Shown here piece by piece: positions 1 through 6,893 of a DNA stretch of 11,790 nucleotides. The position numbers were made by a program, and so were the translations under genes. The notes under the pieces were generated by a model. The model was not told where the DNA came from. It ran no database searches and saw only the letters and a program-made list of their open reading frames with translations. Source of the DNA: Phytoactinopolyspora endophytica (lineage in GTDB: Bacteria; Actinomycetota; Actinomycetes; Jiangellales; Jiangellaceae). Each line of letters starts with the position of its first letter. Positions within the stretch are counted from its first letter, which is position 1. The stretch lies in NCBI RefSeq assembly GCF_004138495.1, contig NZ_ML142861.1, forward strand, positions 207,164 through 218,953. The letters are read 5' to 3'.

Positions 1-835
1 TGGCGCCCAGCCGGTTCAGCAACGAGTCGCCGGCGAAGTCCGGCTCGCCGTGCTCCGCGATGAGCTTCTCCGCGTAGGTCTCCGCATCATCCTGTGGGAC
101 GTACCCGATCGCCTCGCCCTCGGCCAGCGAGAGCCAACGGCGCGTGTTGCGGCTGATCCCCCACACGATGCGGAATCCGGGCGACGGCACGCTCAGTGAG
201 GCCTCGACCAGCCGCGCACCGTCGCCAGGTGAGAGCCACAGAGCCAGCTCCCGCAGCGAGCGCGGGGTCTCGCGCCAGCCGCCGATCCGGAGACAGATCA
301 CATCCATGCCGAACCGGTCGGCATAGAGCCGGCCGGTTGCCTCGGATGCGACCTTGCTCCAGCCGTAGAACGTGTCCGGCCGGGCCGGCGCGTCCACGGG
401 CAGCCCGGCGGGCGGATGCTCACCGTGACGGTAGAAGCCTGCCGTATGGTGCGAGGACGCCAGCACGACACGGGAGACGCCGGCTCGACGCGCCGCCTCC
501 AGCGCACAGTACGTTCCGTAGATGTTGAGCTGCATGACGTCGTCGATGGTCGACTCCGCGGCCTGTCCGGCCAGATGGACGACCGCGTCGACTCCCTGGC
601 AGGCCTCGACCATGAGATCCAGATCGGTGATCGAACCGACGACAACCTCCTCGCCGCCGGCGAGCAGCTCCGGATCCGGCTCGCGCAGATCAAGCAGGCG
701 GAGCGAGCGCCCGGCGCGGACCAACCGCGGTGCGAGGAGAACGCCACATCGCCCGGCAGCACCGGTCAGGAGTATGCGCTGATTATTCACGGCTTCATAA
801 CCGTCCGTCTGTGCCGCCTGACCCGCCGAGCTCAT
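1..835 (-). CDS. udh: Uronate dehydrogenase-like NAD-dependent epimerase/dehydratase family protein (3' end beyond window)
   Basis: Extended short-chain dehydrogenase, probably oxidising D-glucuronate or D-galacturonate with NAD+ to the aldaro-lactone in the cytosol. The first 278 residues are visible and no stop is reached, so the C-terminus lies outside; known uronate dehydrogenases are about 265 residues, so only a short tail should be missing. Seen: the Rossmann motif GAAGRCG at residues 25-31, VVHLAG at 85-90, LASSHH at 125-130, and the catalytic pair Y157/K161 in YGWSK. R195 falls at the spacing from Y157 of the carboxylate-binding Arg174 in Agrobacterium Udh as I remember that sequence, and the IVWG segment near 215 also matches. 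The ATG start is chosen because it forms an ATGA overlap with the iclR stop, implying translational coupling; a GTG at V16 is an alternative. Family assignment is firm. Uronate specificity is inferred from the Arg and from the neighbouring kdgD and gudD. Confidence 0.88.
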   Translation of the reverse strand, partial: MSSAGQAAQTDGYEAVNNQRILLTGAAGRCGVLLAPRLVRAGRSLRLLDLREPDPELLAGGEEVVVGSITDLDLMVEACQGVDAVVHLAGQAAESTIDDVMQLNIYGTYCALEAARRAGVSRVVLASSHHTAGFYRHGEHPPAGLPVDAPARPDTFYGWSKVASEATGRLYADRFGMDVICLRIGGWRETPRSLRELALWLSPGDGARLVEASLSVPSPGFRIVWGISRNTRRWLSLAEGEAIGYVPQDDAETYAEKLIAEHGEPDFAGDSLLNRLGA

Positions 836-1608
836 CGGATTCCCGCGCGCCGCAACGTGGCGGCGAGCCGATCGGTATGCCGCACCACGGCCTCGGCGAC
901 CCGTTCGACCTCGTCCGGTTCGGCCAGTTTCGCCGGCATCGAGCAGCTCACGGCGTCGGTCGCGGGGATGCGGTACGCCACAGTGGTCGCGATGCAGGCG
1001 ATCCCCGCGGTGCCCTGCTCCCGTTCGAACGCCCAGCCGGCGGAGCGGACGGCGTCGAGCTGGTCACGCATCGCGGCGCGGTCGGTGAGGGTGTGCTCGG
1101 TGTAGCTCTCGAGCTGGTCCGGCAGGATTTCGTCTACCTCGGCGGCGGTCAGGTCGGCGAGCATGGCGTGCCCCAGCGCGGTCAGGTGGATGGGTAGCCG
1201 GCGCCCCACCCGTGGGATGACCCGCACGGCATCCCGCGCCTCTCTGCTGGCCAGGTAGAGCACGTGTGCGTCGTCTCGTCGCGCGTAGTGGATCGTGTAC
1301 CCGAGTTCGGCGCGCAGGTCTTCCAAGGTCTGGTAAGCATGCGGCAGCGCGGGATCCCGGTCCAGGTAGGACGTTCCGGCCAGCAGCGCATGCGGCCCGA
1401 CGGTGAACGCCGACGCCGCGTCGTCCGCGTCGAGCCATTTGAGATCCCGCAGCGTGCGGACGAGCGCGTGCAGGCTGGAGCGCGGGTACCCGGTGCGTTC
1501 CTGGAGCTCGGATACGGTCAGCCGGCCTGGAGACGCCGCCAGCAGCTCCAGGATCCGAACGGTCCGCTCCGCTGACTTGACCAGTGAGGTGTCCGGCGCC
1601 ACCGACAT
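832..1608 (-). CDS. IclR-family transcriptional regulator
   Basis: DNA-binding regulator, likely controlling the divergent kdgD-gudD operon and its own operon with udh. From this ATG it has 258 residues, normal for IclR proteins. An N-terminal winged helix-turn-helix covers about residues 10-65 (VKSAERTVRILELLAAS, then TVSELQERTGYPRSSLHALV). An effector-binding domain covers about 80-250, with typical IclR segments LTALGHAMLADLT and GTAGIACIATTV. An in-frame ATG at 1698 would add 30 residues, but it would leave almost no spacing to kdgD and would place the promoter and operator candidates inside the coding region, so the ATG at 1608 is preferred; a GTG at 1614 is also possible. The stop overlaps the udh start by four bases. 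The ligand is unknown; a uronate, aldarate or deoxy-keto acid is the natural guess from context. Confidence 0.92.
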   Translation of the reverse strand: MSVAPDTSLVKSAERTVRILELLAASPGRLTVSELQERTGYPRSSLHALVRTLRDLKWLDADDAASAFTVGPHALLAGTSYLDRDPALPHAYQTLEDLRAELGYTIHYARRDDAHVLYLASREARDAVRVIPRVGRRLPIHLTALGHAMLADLTAAEVDEILPDQLESYTEHTLTDRAAMRDQLDAVRSAGWAFEREQGTAGIACIATTVAYRIPATDAVSCSMPAKLAEPDEVERVAEAVVRHTDRLAATLRRAGIR

Positions 1609-1629
1609 CTCCACACCGCCCCACCGCCA

Positions 1630-1683
1630 TTGACCAGATACGGATTTCCCGGCTAGCGTATCGCCACAGGGTGACACATACAA
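1630..1683. promoter_or_regulatory. Overlapping divergent promoters for iclR-udh and kdgD-gudD
   Basis: Rightward: TTGACC at 1630-1635, an 18-base spacer, then TAGCGT at 1654-1659. Leftward (reverse strand): TTGTAT at 1683-1678, a 17-base spacer, then TACGCT at 1660-1655. The two -10 boxes are nearly the same six bases read on opposite strands, so the two polymerases would compete. Both match the actinobacterial housekeeping sigma pattern (TTGAC, then TANNNT). Start points are predicted near 1666 and 1648, giving leaders of about 50 and 40 bases. This is a motif reading only. Confidence 0.45.
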
Positions 1684-1704
1684 GTACGTTGTCCACATAT
1701 ATGG
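1675..1704. promoter_or_regulatory. Candidate IclR operator region
   Basis: Three overlapping symmetries sit between the divergent genes: ACAA-N5-TTGT at 1680-1692, covering the leftward -35 box; a 10-of-12 palindrome CCACATATATGG at 1693-1704; and a direct repeat CACATA at 1675 and 1694, 19 bases apart. The AT-rich sequence stands out from its GC-rich surroundings. Binding here would block the leftward promoter and road-block the rightward transcript. Which symmetry the regulator uses, if any, cannot be decided from one sequence. Confidence 0.33.
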
Positions 1705-1718
1705 ATGGAGTCTGATTG

Positions 1719-2696
1719 ATGCAGCTCTCCGGCGTCCTCGCGTTTCCGCTCACCCCGTTCGCCCCGGACGACACCCTTGACCGCGACGTCCTCGCCCGGC
1801 ATCTCTCGGAGCAGCTCGAGGCCAGGCGGGACGTCAACGGCAGCGGAACCGCGAGTCCGTCCGCCTGGTTCGTCGCCTGCGGAACCGGTGAGTTCAGCGC
1901 CCTGTCCAGGGATGAGTACCGCGACGTTCTCCGCACGGCGGTCGACGTCGTCGGTGGACAGGCTCCGGTCTACGCGGGAACCGGTGGTGGTCCGCGCATA
2001 GCGCGAGAGTTCGCCGGCACAGCCGAGGAATGCGGCGCCGACGGGCTCCTACTGCTTCCCCCGTACTTGGTGGCCACCACCCCCGCCGGCATGGTCAACC
2101 ACATCCGCTACGTCGCGTCGGCCACCGCACTCCCCGTCGTCGTGTATCAGCGGGCCAACGCCATGCTGGATCCGGCGTCGGCGGTCGCACTCCTGGATAT
2201 CCCGAACGTCGTCGGGGTCAAAGACGGCATCGGCGACGTCGATGCGATGTCCAGGATCGTCGGCGCCGTGCGCACCAGTGGACATCCACGGGCGGCAGAG
2301 TTCGGATTCCTCAACGGGCTGCCCACCGCCGAGCTGTCCGCGCCCGCCTATCAGGCGATCGGCGTGCACAGCTACTCCTCGGCGGTGCTGGCCTTCGCGC
2401 CGCAGATCGCCGTCGCCTACTACGAGGCGCTTACCACGGGTGACGCGGTGACCCGCGATGCCCTGCTGCGCCGGTTCTACCTGCCATTGACCGAGCTTCG
2501 GAACCGGGTCCCGGGCTACGCGGTCGCACTGGTCAAGGCAGGCGCACGTCTCTCGGGCCTCCCGGTCGGCCCGGTACGCCCCCCTCTCGTCGAGCCCACG
2601 GCTGAACACATCGAACAGCTCGGCCAGATCATCGACCAGGGCAGCGCCGTTCTGGCCGAAGCCGCTCTCGCCCAAGCCCCGGAGGCGATCTCATGA
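1719..2696 (+). CDS. kdgD: 5-dehydro-4-deoxyglucarate dehydratase
   Basis: Class I aldolase-fold (DapA/NAL superfamily) enzyme that dehydrates and decarboxylates 5-dehydro-4-deoxy-D-glucarate to 2-oxoglutarate semialdehyde, CO2 and water. It has 325 residues in a single TIM-barrel domain. Seen: GTGEF at 55-59, LLLLPPYLV at 110-118, the conserved Y143 in VVVYQR, and the Schiff-base K168 in GVKDGIGD. KdgD-type segments that separate it from plain DapA follow: LPTAE, the HSYSSAV stretch, and NRVPGYAVALVKAGARL ending in PVRPPL. About ten extra residues (around 36-47, rich in Gly, Ser and Thr) lie before strand 2. The ATG at 1719 has GGAG at 1707-1710 with an 8-base spacer; a TTG three bases upstream is less likely. 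The stop overlaps the next start as ATGA. Identification rests on several family-specific motifs and on the adjoining gudD. Confidence 0.93.
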   Translation: MQLSGVLAFPLTPFAPDDTLDRDVLARHLSEQLEARRDVNGSGTASPSAWFVACGTGEFSALSRDEYRDVLRTAVDVVGGQAPVYAGTGGGPRIAREFAGTAEECGADGLLLLPPYLVATTPAGMVNHIRYVASATALPVVVYQRANAMLDPASAVALLDIPNVVGVKDGIGDVDAMSRIVGAVRTSGHPRAAEFGFLNGLPTAELSAPAYQAIGVHSYSSAVLAFAPQIAVAYYEALTTGDAVTRDALLRRFYLPLTELRNRVPGYAVALVKAGARLSGLPVGPVRPPLVEPTAEHIEQLGQIIDQGSAVLAEAALAQAPEAIS

Positions 2697-3958
2697 CAGG
2701 CACGCAGATCACCAAGGTCACCGTCACACCAATCGCGTTTCCCGATCCTCCGTTGCTGAACGCCGTCGGCGTGCACCAGCCATGGGCGTTGCGCACGATC
2801 GTCGAGGTCCATACCGGCGACGGGTTCGTCGGGCTCGGCGAGAGTTACGGCGACGCTGCGCACCTGGAGCTTCTCCGCCGGGCCGCGGCGGAGATCGTCG
2901 GGCTCGACCCGTTCGGCCTCGCCGAGCTCAGGCAGCGGATAGCAGGCGCCATCGGAACCGTCGACGCGGCCGACCAGCACGGGCTCACCGGCGCATCCAG
3001 CCAGGCCAAGACCCTGCTACGGGTGTACTCCCCGTTCGAGGTGGCCTTCCTGGACCTTCAAGGGCAGATGATCGGGCGCCCGGTGTACGACCTGCTCGGC
3101 GGGAAGGTCCGCGACAGCGTGCCGTTCTCCGCATATCTGTTCTACAAGTGGGGGGCGCATCCCGGCGCCGAGCCCGATGAGTGGGGCGAGGCGCTCGACC
3201 CCGACGGCGTCGTCGCCCAGGCGCGCGCCATGATCTCCCGCTATGGCTTCGGCTCGATCAAGCTCAAGGGCGGAGTCTTCCATCCCGACCAGGAGATCGA
3301 GGCGATTCAGGCGCTGCGCGACGCCTTCGGAGAGTACCCGCTACGGCTCGACCCGAACTGCAACTGGAGTGTCGGCACGTCGGTGAAGGTGGCGGAGAAG
3401 ACCGACGGCCTGCTCGAGTATCTCGAAGACCCGACCGCCTCCATTCCCGGCATGGCCGAGGTCGCCGCACAGGCATCGATGCCGCTGGCGACGAACATGT
3501 GCGTGGTCGAGTTCGGCCACCTTCCGGAGGCCTTCGCCACCAGGGCCGTCGGCGTGGTCCTCTCCGACCATCACTACTGGGGTGGGCTCACACTGTCGAT
3601 GCACCTGGCGACGGTCTGCCAGACGTGGGGTGTCGGCGTCTCCATGCATTCCAACAGCCATCTCGGCATCAGCCTCGCGGCGATGACTCACCTGGGGGCA
3701 GCGATGCCGCAATTGTCCTACGCCGCCGACACGCACACACCGTGGCAGCTGGGCGTCGACGTCCTCGAACGCCCCCTGATATTCGTCGACGGGTCGGTAC
3801 CCGTGCCGGACGCGCCCGGCCTCGGTGTGACACTCGACCGGGACGCGCTCGCCCGCCTGCACGAGAACTATGTGTCGTGCGGAATCACCGAACGCGACGA
3901 CACCGGATACATGAGGTCCATCGAACCCTCGTACCAGGCGCGGACACCGCGCTGGTAA
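2693..3958 (+). CDS. gudD: Glucarate dehydratase-type enolase superfamily enzyme
   Basis: Mandelate-racemase/enolase superfamily dehydratase, 421 residues, expected to convert D-glucarate (or a related aldarate) to 5-dehydro-4-deoxyglucarate, the substrate of KdgD encoded just upstream. The capping domain is about 1-140 and the barrel about 150-400. Seen: the KxK base motif at K190/K192 (IKLKGG), metal ligands D220 in DPNCNW, E245 in YLEDPT and N268 in TNMC, and the His-Asp dyad D292 (LSDHHYWGG) with H319 in the HSN motif. These correspond to Lys207, Asp235, Asn289, Asp313 and His339 of E. coli GudD, whose H-S-N triplet is also present. It is slightly shorter than E. coli GudD (446). The ATGA overlap with kdgD indicates coupled translation. 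Substrate stereochemistry (glucarate, galactarate or another) cannot be fixed from the motifs. Confidence 0.9.
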   Translation: MTGTQITKVTVTPIAFPDPPLLNAVGVHQPWALRTIVEVHTGDGFVGLGESYGDAAHLELLRRAAAEIVGLDPFGLAELRQRIAGAIGTVDAADQHGLTGASSQAKTLLRVYSPFEVAFLDLQGQMIGRPVYDLLGGKVRDSVPFSAYLFYKWGAHPGAEPDEWGEALDPDGVVAQARAMISRYGFGSIKLKGGVFHPDQEIEAIQALRDAFGEYPLRLDPNCNWSVGTSVKVAEKTDGLLEYLEDPTASIPGMAEVAAQASMPLATNMCVVEFGHLPEAFATRAVGVVLSDHHYWGGLTLSMHLATVCQTWGVGVSMHSNSHLGISLAAMTHLGAAMPQLSYAADTHTPWQLGVDVLERPLIFVDGSVPVPDAPGLGVTLDRDALARLHENYVSCGITERDDTGYMRSIEPSYQARTPRW

Positions 3959-3976
3959 CGCCGGCCCCAGCCCGGC

Positions 3977-3995
3977 TTTCTGCCAACGGCAGAGA
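3977..3995 (+). terminator. Short hairpin after gudD (possible weak terminator or attenuator)
   Basis: TCTGCC, loop AAC, GGCAGA at 3979-3993, extended by one U.G and one U-A pair to 3977-3995, followed by TCTTT. The T run is short, so termination would be partial and the downstream oxidoreductase may still be co-transcribed. A second pair, CTTTCGC (3997-4003) and GCGAAAG (4039-4045), lies in the same gap and could form an alternative leader stem for the next gene. Confidence 0.3.
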
Positions 3996-4054
3996 TCTTT
4001 CGCCCGGAGCGATCACCCCTTCCGCCCCGGCCGCGGGTGCGAAAGCGTAGCGGA

Positions 4055-5002
4055 ATGCACGATTTCAGGTTCGGATTCAACACGTCCGGTCTCCGGTCGG
4101 CGCGAGAGCTCGCTGAGCGCTGCCGCGACGGCGAGGAGCGAGGGTATGACATCGTCCTTGGCACCGATCATCTAACGAACGGTTCGCCCTTCCTGCCCCT
4201 CGTGGTCGCTTCCCAGGCCACGGAGCGAATGCGGGTCGGCACGCTGACCACCAACAACGAGTTCTGGAACCCGGCGCTGCTCGCCCGGGAGGCAATCACG
4301 GTCGATTACCTCACCGAAGGCAGGCTGGAGCTCGGCCTCGGTGCGGGCCATATGAAGTGGGAACTCGACGCTGCGGGCATCCCGTGGCGTCGCATCGGAG
4401 AGCGGGTGGACCGCCTCACCGAGGCCGTCAAGGAGCTGCGACGGTTGTTCGCCGAGGGTGTGGACGAGCCGGAGTCAGGGGTCGCCACCCGGGAGGCGTT
4501 CGGCCGCTCCGAGCTCAAGCCGGTCCAGCGGCACGGCTTCGGCGGATCGGGACCACCGCTGCTGATCGGGGGCACCGGGGACCGAGTACTCCGCTTGGCG
4601 GCGGAGAACGCGGACATCATCGGCCTCGGCGGGCTCTACCAGATCAAGGGAGAGCCGCCCGGCACGTTCCAGATGACGACGGCCGCCGAGGCGCGGGAAC
4701 GCGTCGCATACATCAGGGGGTGCGCCGGCGAGCGCGCCGACCAGCTCGAGATCAATGCGCTCGTCCAGCTCGTCGCCATCACCGATGACCGGCGCGGCCT
4801 GGCTGAGAACCTGGTCGCCCAGCAGGCGCCGTACTTCACCGTCGACGAGGCGCTGGAGACGCCGTTCGCCCTGATCGGCACGGTGGAACAGATCGCCGAG
4901 CAGCTGCGAGAGAACCGTGAGCGGCTCGGAATCTCGTACATCACCGTGCACGAGCCGTACATGCGTGAGTTCGCCCCGGTGATCGAGAAGCTCCGCGGCT
5001 AG
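4055..5002 (+). CDS. LLM-class F420-dependent oxidoreductase (MSMEG_2516-like family)
   Basis: Luciferase-like monooxygenase-fold TIM barrel, 315 residues, cytosolic. The opening FRFGFNTSG, TDHL at 37-40, RVGTLTTNNEFWNPALLAREA at about 60-80, RLELGLGAG at 90-98, PPLLIGG, the RLAAENADIIGL stretch, and ALIGTVEQIAEQLRE near the C-terminus are the pattern of the MSMEG_2516-type group of probable F420-dependent oxidoreductases. No precise reaction is known for that group. The ATG at 4055 is chosen because it begins just before the conserved first strand; a GTG at 4037 would add six residues without a better ribosome-binding site. It lies 96 bases after gudD on the same strand, so it may be read through from the uronate operon. 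A role oxidising or reducing a sugar-acid or semialdehyde intermediate with F420 is only a guess from position. Confidence 0.93.
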   Translation: MHDFRFGFNTSGLRSARELAERCRDGEERGYDIVLGTDHLTNGSPFLPLVVASQATERMRVGTLTTNNEFWNPALLAREAITVDYLTEGRLELGLGAGHMKWELDAAGIPWRRIGERVDRLTEAVKELRRLFAEGVDEPESGVATREAFGRSELKPVQRHGFGGSGPPLLIGGTGDRVLRLAAENADIIGLGGLYQIKGEPPGTFQMTTAAEARERVAYIRGCAGERADQLEINALVQLVAITDDRRGLAENLVAQQAPYFTVDEALETPFALIGTVEQIAEQLRENRERLGISYITVHEPYMREFAPVIEKLRG

Positions 5003-5027
5003 CGTCCCGGTGCGCGACGCCGGCGTT

Positions 5028-5071
5028 CGACGGCCTGGCAGGCAGCGGATGGATCGGCTCGCGGGCCGTCG
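5028..5071 (+). terminator. Long-loop stem after the F420 oxidoreductase gene
   Basis: CGACGGCC at 5028-5035 and its exact complement GGCCGTCG at 5064-5071 enclose 28 bases. A 10-base palindrome ACGCCGGCGT (5017-5026) lies just before. There is no T run, so any termination would be of the U-less type common in high-GC actinobacteria. GC-rich sequence forms such stems by chance fairly often. Confidence 0.25.
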
Positions 5072-5091
5072 TCGCGGGGTGTTGTCTACGA

Positions 5092-5103
5092 GTTCTCCAG
5101 AAC
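5092..5103. promoter_or_regulatory. Palindrome upstream of the MFS gene
   Basis: GTTCT-CC-AGAAC is a perfect inverted repeat about 90 bases before the MFS start, in a less GC-rich stretch that also carries TTGTCT at 5082-5087. It could be an operator for a regulator encoded elsewhere, since no TetR- or MarR-type gene is next to this exporter. No convincing -10 box was found at the right distance. Confidence 0.25.
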
Positions 5104-5189
5104 AGCGATGAGTTTCATGTCGATCCCTGGTCTGAGTATTCGACGCGTCAACGAGAACGAGCACAACGCTGACGATGAGAGGACTCGAC

Positions 5190-6791
5190 GTGAATACGAA
5201 CACCGTGGACGAATCCGGCATCCGCGCCGGACGCAAGGAGTGGATCGGGCTGGCTGTCCTGGCCCTGCCGACGCTCTTGCTGTCCCTGGACATGAGCGTG
5301 CTGTACCTGGCGCTGCCGCATCTCTCCGCGGACCTCGCACCGAGCAGCAGCCAGATGCTGTGGATCATGGACATCTACGGCTTCATGGTGGCGGGTTTCC
5401 TGATCACCATGGGGACGCTGGGCGACCGGATCGGCCGCCGACGGCTGCTGCTGGCGGGCGCGACGGCCTTCAGCGCCGCCTCGGTTCTCGCCGCCTACTC
5501 GAACAGCGCCGAGATGCTGATCGCGACCCGCACCCTCATGGGGATCGCCGGCGCCACCCTGATGCCGTCCACCTTGGCGCTGATCAGCAACATGTTCAAG
5601 AATCCCAGGCAGCGCGGCACCGCCATCGCGGTGTGGATCAGCTGCTTCATGGGCGGGACGGCCATCGGTCCGGTCGTCGGCGGTGTCATGCTGGAGTGGT
5701 TCTGGTGGGGTTCGGTGTTCCTGCTTGGTGTCCCCGTCATGCTCCTCCTGCTGGTCACCGGCCCGGCGCTGCTCCCCGAGTTCCGTGACGAGACCGCCGG
5801 GCGACTCGACCTTGCCAGCGTCGGGCTCTCCCTGGCGACCATCCTGCCGATCATCTACGGGCTCAAGGAGCTCGCCAAGGACGGCGGAGCGGCCATGCCG
5901 TTCCTCACCATCGGCGTGGGCGTCGCCTTCGGTGCGGTGTTCGTCCGCCGCCAGCTCCGGCTCTCGGATCCGCTGCTCGACCTGCGGCTGTTCGCGAACC
6001 GGACGTTCACCACCGCTCTTGGCACCATGCTCGTCGGCGCGTTCTTCATGGGCGGGATGTTCCTGTTCATCAGCCAGTACCTGCAACTCGTCAACGGGCT
6101 GTCGCCGCTCGGCGCCGGGCTCTGGTTGGTGCCACCGGCCATCGGGATGATCGCCGGCAGCATGCTCGCGCCGGCTCTGGCGCAACGCGTAGGTACCTGG
6201 CAGGTCATCGGCGGCGGCATGCTCGTGACGGCAGCCGGGTTCGCGATCCTGACCCAGGTCAGCGCCGCCGGCGGGCCAGGCCTCCTGGTCATCGGCATGG
6301 CATTGGCCACGGTGGGGCTTGGACCGGGTGCTGCACTGGTCACTGACATCGTCGTCGGATCGGCCCCGCCGGAGAAGGCCGGGTCCGCTTCCTCCATGTC
6401 CGAGACCAGCGGCGAGTTCGGCATCGCGACGGGCGTCGCCGTGCTGGGCAGCCTCGGCACCGCCCTGTACCGAGGCCGGGTGGATGTGCCCGACGGCACG
6501 CCGGCCGAGGTCGCTGAGGCGACCCGTGACGCTCTGGCCGGCGCCGTAGCCACGGCCGACGAGTTGCCCGCCGACATGGCCGGCCCACTGCTCGATTCCG
6601 CACGCGAAGCGTTCACCGGTGGACTCAACATGGTCGCCGGGATGGGCGGCGCCGCCATCGCAGTCTTCGGCGTCGCCGTTCTCGTCTTCAGCCGCCGCCA
6701 ACGCGCCGTTGCCCAACAAGAGACCGCCGACGACGGACAGCCCACCGACGATCTCCAGGCCCTCGAGCCGGTCTGCGCGGTTGAAACGTAA
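5190..6791 (+). CDS. MFS multidrug exporter, DHA2 (14-helix) family, QacA/SmvA-like
   Basis: Inner-membrane drug:proton antiporter of 533 residues with about 14 predicted membrane helices. Helix 1 carries D34 in LDMSVLYLALPHL. The LWIMDIYGF segment carries D61, the loop after helix 2 has motif A GDRIGRRR (78-85), and helix 5 has the motif C stretch GGTAIGPVVGG. D34 and D61 fall at the same numbers as the functional aspartates of staphylococcal QacA, and similarity to QacA/SmvA runs the full length as I remember those sequences. The position of QacA Asp323 is not acidic here (IGMIAG). The GTG at 5190 is preferred because GAGAGGA at 5177-5183 gives a 6-base spacer; the ATG at 5175 has no ribosome-binding site. 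Export of a toxic aglycone or antimicrobial is likelier than uptake of uronate. The last 35 residues form a hydrophilic tail. Confidence 0.94.
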   Translation: MNTNTVDESGIRAGRKEWIGLAVLALPTLLLSLDMSVLYLALPHLSADLAPSSSQMLWIMDIYGFMVAGFLITMGTLGDRIGRRRLLLAGATAFSAASVLAAYSNSAEMLIATRTLMGIAGATLMPSTLALISNMFKNPRQRGTAIAVWISCFMGGTAIGPVVGGVMLEWFWWGSVFLLGVPVMLLLLVTGPALLPEFRDETAGRLDLASVGLSLATILPIIYGLKELAKDGGAAMPFLTIGVGVAFGAVFVRRQLRLSDPLLDLRLFANRTFTTALGTMLVGAFFMGGMFLFISQYLQLVNGLSPLGAGLWLVPPAIGMIAGSMLAPALAQRVGTWQVIGGGMLVTAAGFAILTQVSAAGGPGLLVIGMALATVGLGPGAALVTDIVVGSAPPEKAGSASSMSETSGEFGIATGVAVLGSLGTALYRGRVDVPDGTPAEVAEATRDALAGAVATADELPADMAGPLLDSAREAFTGGLNMVAGMGGAAIAVFGVAVLVFSRRQRAVAQQETADDGQPTDDLQALEPVCAVET

Positions 6792-6814
6792 GGCACCCCG
6801 TCGGCGGTCGTGCC
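6792..6814 (+). terminator. Imperfect hairpin directly after the MFS stop
   Basis: GGCAC at 6792-6796 pairs with GTGCC at 6810-6814 around a 13-base GC-rich loop that can pair further. It starts one base after the TAA. There is no T run, so it is weak support for a terminator. Confidence 0.27.
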
Positions 6815-6863
6815 AGCCGGTAGCCCTCTCCCGAGAAGTTTGTCCTGGGCCACCTCCCTTCCC

Positions 6864-6893
6864 CTGACCGAGTGCTTCGGCTCCTCGTATACG
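6864..6893 (+). promoter_or_regulatory. Candidate promoter for the GH78 gene, embedded in an inverted repeat
   Basis: CTGACC at 6864-6869, an 18-base spacer, then TATACG at 6888-6893. The -10 box lies inside the left arm of the long inverted repeat, so a repressor bound to the palindrome would cover it. The transcript would have a leader of about 155 bases holding further inverted repeats. The -10 lacks the usual final T. Confidence 0.33.

Noticed and set aside
298..762. A 154-residue minus-strand frame and several plus-strand frames over the udh region
   Set aside because: The correct minus-strand frame gives a continuous Udh-like protein with Rossmann and YxxxK motifs; the others are out-of-frame shadows.
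1609..1698. N-terminal extension of the IclR protein to the ATG at 1698
   Set aside because: It makes the protein longer than usual, removes the intergenic promoter space, and has no family similarity in the added 30 residues.
5175..5189. ATG start for the MFS gene at 5175
   Set aside because: No ribosome-binding site precedes it, whereas GAGAGGA lies ideally placed for the GTG at 5190.
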